Assembly: GCF_019052365.1 (NCBI RefSeq)
Contig: NZ_JAHQUY010000087.1
Span: 1-10,106 of the forward strand
Length of the DNA stretch: 10,106 nucleotides
Source of the DNA: Leyella stercorea
GTDB lineage: Bacteria > Bacteroidota > Bacteroidia > Bacteroidales > Bacteroidaceae
Direction: 5' to 3'
Below are positions 8,201-10,106 of the stretch, piece by piece; positions within the stretch are counted from its first letter, which is position 1, and every line of letters starts with the position of its first letter. A program made the translations under genes and the position numbers. The notes under the pieces are model-generated. The model searched no databases. It saw nothing but the letters and a program-made list of their open reading frames with translations, and was not told the DNA's origin.

Positions 8201-8933
8201 GACGGGTACGGATGTGACGGAAAGCACTCAACACTCAACACTCAACACTCAACATTCCACATTCAACACTCCACATTCCACATTCAACATTCCACATTCA
8301 ACACTCAACACTCCGAACGGCATCGTTCGGATGTTGAACGCCCACCGCATAGCGTTCATCGCCTCGCCCCATGTAGACAACACCACGGCGATGAAGACCA
8401 ACCAGGCTGAAGCGGAGATAATAGCCGCCACGGTGATGCAGATATACCGCAGCACAGCCGACCGCTTCGACGAGGCGCAGACCGTGGGCATCATCGTGCC
8501 CTACCGCAACCAGATTGCCACGATACGCAGCGCCATCGACGCTGCCTACCGCACGATGTACGGCGACGCCGACAGCAAGCAGGCTGAAGCGCAGCGCAAC
8601 AAGCTCCACAACATCACCATCGACACCGTGGAACGCTACCAGGGTTCGCAGCGCGACTATATCATCTATGGCTTCACCGTGCGACAGCGCTACCAGCTCG
8701 ACTTCCTCACGAACAACACGTTCGAGGAGGACGCCATGCGCATCGACCGCAAGCTGAACGTAGCCATGACGCGCGCCCGTCTGCACATGCTGATGGTGGG
8801 CAACCCCGAGGTGCTGCGACAGGACGAGACGTTCAGCCGACTCATCGACTTCGCCAAGCACAGCGGAGCCTACTACGACATACCGGTGGACAGATATTGC
8901 GCAGGCGACTTCCCCGTGAACACCGGCAACTGA
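5292..8933 (+). CDS. Dna2-like PD-(D/E)XK nuclease / superfamily 1 helicase fusion
   Basis: This 1213-aa protein appears to combine DNA cleavage and unwinding. A RecB/Cas4-type nuclease lies around residues 360-410: GRLD with Asp362, EQK with Glu375 and Lys377, and QLSLY at 405-409. A beta-rich segment (GDIVIVYPY, 597-605) precedes a UPF1/DNA2-type SF1 helicase: Walker A GPPGTGKT (724-731), motif Ia SYTNRAVDE (754-762), Walker B DESS (840-843), motif III GDHKQLP (879-885), HQGRMH (938-943), motif V TVERYQG (1112-1118) and motif VI KLNVAMTRAR (1154-1163). All catalytic motifs are intact. About 340 N-terminal residues are unrecognised. Two heptamer arrays interrupt the helicase core as low-complexity S/T/N/Q/H/P loops (about residues 858-872 and 978-1008). 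The start at 5292 fits the promoter; ATG 5340 is an alternative. A DNA repair or replication role is inferred. An iron-sulfur Cys cluster as in eukaryotic Dna2 was not seen. Confidence 0.9.
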   Translation: MHSNNTIEKSFTTEHAMLFFKEIEEVAAGYFDIHAKYAMLRDVFRRVVNQALSQTSINFIGLFAKVDYLMKQLDVPTSKAQLIHDTRRMLNAIHTTSGDELAAAFPYDVKATALLVELLSGRTAPESLSAYFATTDRKRRWSKLDANVLRCIVNSWDDVYIYATEEQNATEIKICYSRQNAYLWLNGKGDWSYLKQILHKDVQLNLVRIRIEDGVYMPELIIYEPDYLIDITAIASCFETYAESPYVSLVNAVKPQPNTIHIHLGNLAGQFLDETIHERHSTFNESIVSFFHSNAIGLTSCDDLKKKPVVEQFYKEAQQQQRNIERLIGEVLPQEVDEYDNHEVVLEPTFFSEVLGIQGRLDLLHEKNGNVTIIEQKSGKGAFVPFTADGFNPNRPEPQEKHLVQLSLYRALFNYEFGKRADQLRHFMLLYSKYSEGLVSIASMPELTLRAIRMRNLLAWLHIDCANNGFGILRSLTPDTLNRNMLSGRLWDEWVRPELERTLNPIRMATPLELAYYLRFMRFVSKEHLLSKIGNKTKDDSGFAAVWLDTLEDKRAAGNIYEGLTIASFGENGDAVESLQLKFSEARSVDTSNFRTGDIVIVYPYSLGCVPNACAQMVNRASISDITEEGVEVVLRNSQTDRRVFDLSEDVRWAIEHDMFESSVKSLYSGIHSFLSASKERRDLLLCQREPTIDESQKLCGDYGSFNTLVARAKQARDIFLVIGPPGTGKTSFGLLNILKEELTNPAANVVLLSYTNRAVDEICSKLVESGIDFLRIGSELNCDKAFSDHLLCYRAKDCRNARAVSELIANTRVFCATTSALNANIHLLKIKHFDLAIIDESSQILEPHLIGLLAAHTSTTQNSQLKIQNSISRFVLIGDHKQLPAVVQQTAEESRVDEPELHAINLTDCRLSLFERLLKWFKTAEGYDPRFVYMLTHQGRMHQEIAEFPNIEFYGGKLSVVPLPHQTLPTGTDVTESTQHSTLNTQHSTFNTPHSTFNIPHSTLNTPNGIVRMLNAHRIAFIASPHVDNTTAMKTNQAEAEIIAATVMQIYRSTADRFDEAQTVGIIVPYRNQIATIRSAIDAAYRTMYGDADSKQAEAQRNKLHNITIDTVERYQGSQRDYIIYGFTVRQRYQLDFLTNNTFEEDAMRIDRKLNVAMTRARLHMLMVGNPEVLRQDETFSRLIDFAKHSGAYYDIPVDRYCAGDFPVNTGN
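7865..7906 (+). repeat. Degenerate heptamer array 1 inside the helicase gene
   Basis: Six 7-bp units can be read: CTCCACA, ACTCAAA, ACTCACA, ACTCAAA, ATTCAAA, ACTCCAT. The tract has no G on the plus strand. It is 42 bp long, so it adds 14 codons without changing frame, encoding a Thr/Gln/Asn/Ser-rich stretch (residues about 858-872) between Walker B DESS and motif III GDHKQLP. The units resemble those of the larger array 320 bp downstream. Confidence 0.8.
8225..8315 (+). repeat. 13-unit heptanucleotide array inside the helicase gene
   Basis: Thirteen consecutive 7-bp units follow consensus CAYTCMA (the last is CACTCCG). The first four are identical CACTCAA. The array is G-free on the plus strand up to its last base. 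It encodes repeated H-S-T-(L/F)-N-(T/I)-(Q/P) heptapeptides at residues about 978-1008, between motif IV (HQGRMH) and motif V. Because 7 is not a multiple of 3, each unit gained or lost shifts the downstream frame. Confidence 0.93.
8313..8330. repeat. Perfect inverted repeat at the end of the heptamer array
   Basis: CCGAACG and CGTTCGG form a perfect 7-bp stem around GCAT. It begins in the last heptamer unit and lies inside the coding sequence. Confidence 0.6.
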
Positions 8934-8984
8934 TTCGTTTCCGCGCAAATAAAGACAACTGATAACATAAAAAAACATAGCAAC

Positions 8985-9776
8985 ATGAACAAGATAACTA
9001 TGCTCGGCACTGGCAACGCAACCGTTACGCAGTGCTACAACACATGCTTCGCGCTACAGACCGACACCACCCTACTGCTCGTTGACGGCGGAGGCGGCAA
9101 CGGCGTGCTCGCACAGCTGAAGAGGGCTGGCATCGCCATCGCCGACATTCATCATCTCTTCGTAACCCACTCCCACACCGACCACATCCTCGGCGTGATA
9201 TGGCTGATACGCATGGTAGCGCAGTGCAAGGGCTACGAGGGTCGGCTACATGTGTATGGCAACGACAAGGTGCAGCTCGTGATACGCACCATCATCGACA
9301 TGATTCTCGCCAAGAAACAGCTGGCGAAGGTGGCTGAGCGTGTGGTCTTCCACGAACTGCACGATGGCGACAAGTTCGAGGTGGGCGACATCGGTATGCA
9401 GTGCTTCGACATCCACTCCACGAAGGAGAAGCAGTATGGTTTCCGTGCCGAACTGCCCGGAACTACGGTCGCATGTCTTGGCGACGAACCGTACAACCAG
9501 CAGAACCGTCTCATGGTAGAACACGCCGACTGGCTGCTCTGCGAGGCTTTCTGCCTCTACGCCGACCGCGAGGAGTTCAAGCCCTACGAGAAGTCGCACA
9601 GCACGGCGCTCGACGCCGGCAAGCTCGCCACCGAACTCGGCGTGAAGAACCTGCTGCTCTATCACACCGAGGAGAAAACACTCGCCACACGCCGCGAGAC
9701 ATACACGCGCGAAGCGGCACAACACTTCAAGGGCCGCATCGTTGTGCCCGACGACCTGGAAGAAGTTCTGCTGTAA
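8985..9776 (+). CDS. RNase Z-like MBL-fold metallo-hydrolase
   Basis: This 263-aa protein has a metallo-beta-lactamase fold. The opening ITMLGTGNATVTQCYNTCF is followed by the metal-binding HSHTDH (residues 62-67). Likely further ligands are His144 (FDIHSTKE), Asp167 (CLGDEPYN) and His227 (LLYHTEE). The segment SHSTALDAGKLATELGVKNL (from residue 204) resembles the C-terminal part of RNase Z, where the conserved HST precedes the last metal ligand. It is shorter than typical RNase Z (about 300 aa) and no flexible-arm exosite is evident, so tRNA 3' processing is not assured; a phosphodiesterase of unknown substrate is equally fair. It starts 51 bp after the nuclease-helicase stop with no TAnnTTTG element between them, suggesting one transcript. 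It shares that gene's high GC and codon habits. The ATG at 8985 is fixed by the fold's first strand. Confidence 0.87.
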   Translation: MNKITMLGTGNATVTQCYNTCFALQTDTTLLLVDGGGGNGVLAQLKRAGIAIADIHHLFVTHSHTDHILGVIWLIRMVAQCKGYEGRLHVYGNDKVQLVIRTIIDMILAKKQLAKVAERVVFHELHDGDKFEVGDIGMQCFDIHSTKEKQYGFRAELPGTTVACLGDEPYNQQNRLMVEHADWLLCEAFCLYADREEFKPYEKSHSTALDAGKLATELGVKNLLLYHTEEKTLATRRETYTREAAQHFKGRIVVPDDLEEVLL

Positions 9777-9801
9777 TTGATTACAAACATCACAATATAA
9801 T

Positions 9802-9846
9802 CAAGGGTCTATACGCCAACTTTTCATCGTGGCATATAGACCCTTG
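9802..9846. terminator. Long hairpin downstream of the MBL-fold gene
   Basis: Arms 9802-9818 and 9830-9846 are 17 bp long with one mismatch, around an 11-base loop. The mismatch is C-A in plus-strand RNA and a G-U pair in minus-strand RNA, so folding is slightly better for transcripts entering from the right. No real T-tract follows on either strand, so it may be a bidirectional terminator or an mRNA-stabilising 3' hairpin. Confidence 0.55.
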
Positions 9847-9885
9847 CATATTGTTTAGTAGCAAACGCCAGCATATAACTTATCT

Positions 9886-9912
9886 ATTGGGAATATCAAA
9901 TCCCAATTTTTT
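9886..9912 (+). terminator. Candidate intrinsic terminator of the helicase-MBL unit
   Basis: ATTGGGA (9886-9892) pairs with TCCCAAT (9901-9907) around an 8-base loop, and six T run from 9907 to 9912. On the minus strand no T-tract follows, so it would act on plus-strand transcripts. Confidence 0.6.
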
Positions 9913-10106
9913 CCCCAAACGATATTACCAAACTCTATCTTAAACTTTTTGAATTTGTTTTCATTCAAGTAAGAGTTATATTGCGGATGTGGATGATTTC
10001 TGATAAAATTACGCTAAAATCAGCCGAATAGCTAAAAATGAACTATTTATGAGTTTTTCACCTCAACAGAGGTAATGATTTAGCAACAGTTCTAAATTCT
10101 GCAATC
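9913..10106. other. AT-rich intergenic tail without a convincing gene
   Basis: After the terminator, the last 194 bases hold no convincing gene on either strand. On the minus strand an open frame of 15 codons enters from the right edge and stops at 10058-10060; it could be the end of a gene lying mostly outside the window, but is too short to identify. A small hairpin CCTC-AACA-GAGG lies at 10061-10072. The inverted copy of the dispersed repeat is listed separately. Confidence 0.5.
10013..10041 (-). repeat. Dispersed intergenic element, right copy
   Basis: The minus strand of 10023-10041 is identical over 19 bp to 18-36. The second TTTTAGC half-site is at 10013-10019 on the minus strand, keeping the 18-bp period of the left copy, and AATTTT follows. 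Both copies read inward from the window ends and both lie outside genes. Confidence 0.6.

Noticed and set aside
8225..8315. CRISPR-like array
   Set aside because: The units are 7 bp and directly adjacent, with no spacers, and they are translated in frame; no cas genes are present.
5292..9776. Defence island interpretation of the nuclease-helicase plus MBL-fold pair
   Set aside because: The pair sits beside pheS and murB with no integrase, transposase, restriction or toxin gene nearby; a conserved repair or processing role is as likely.
10058..10106. C-terminal end of a gene on the minus strand at the right edge
   Set aside because: Only 15 codons are visible, two of the three frames are briefly open, and no family can be recognised.

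Overview
The window looks like a chromosomal segment of a Bacteroidota bacterium, most likely a Prevotella-like member of the Bacteroidales. Three things point there. Promoter candidates match the Bacteroidota -7 element TAnnTTTG (101-108, 3969-3976 on the minus strand, 4019-4026, 5275-5282). Strong ribosome binding sites are absent. The gene content includes a YtxH/holin-like envelope gene set, a DUF4348-type lipoprotein and a Dna2-like nuclease-helicase. Taxonomy is inferred from these traits, not from a database search.

Layout: 1-143 is a leader with a dispersed repeat and a promoter. 144-1078 (+) is a compact run of three small envelope genes: YtxH-domain protein, two-pass holin-like membrane protein, and a 101-aa protein of unknown function. 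1161-3919 (-) is a probable operon transcribed right to left: DUF4348-like lipoprotein, murB (peptidoglycan precursor synthesis), then a PhnP-like metallo-beta-lactamase-fold hydrolase. Its likely terminator lies inside the 3' end of the convergent third small gene. 3920-4070 is a divergent promoter region, followed by pheS (+), which ends in a near-perfect 26-bp hairpin plus T7. 5252-9776 (+) holds a second unit: a 1213-aa protein joining a PD-(D/E)XK nuclease to a superfamily 1 helicase, then an RNase Z-like metallo-beta-lactamase-fold hydrolase 51 bp downstream. Both genes appear more GC-rich than the rest. 9777-10106 has no convincing gene; it holds two hairpins, a second copy of the dispersed repeat in inverted orientation, and AT-rich sequence.

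Most of the window is ordinary housekeeping (cell wall synthesis, phenylalanyl-tRNA synthetase, envelope proteins). The most unusual signal is in the nuclease-helicase gene. Its helicase core contains two G-free heptanucleotide arrays of the same family: about 6 units between motifs II and III, and 13 units between motifs IV and V. Seven is not a multiple of three, so gain or loss of one unit in the large array would truncate the protein before motifs V and VI. This makes the gene a candidate slippage-switched locus. A 19-bp perfect inverted repeat near the two ends of the window (18-36 and 10023-10041) is the second unexplained structure.
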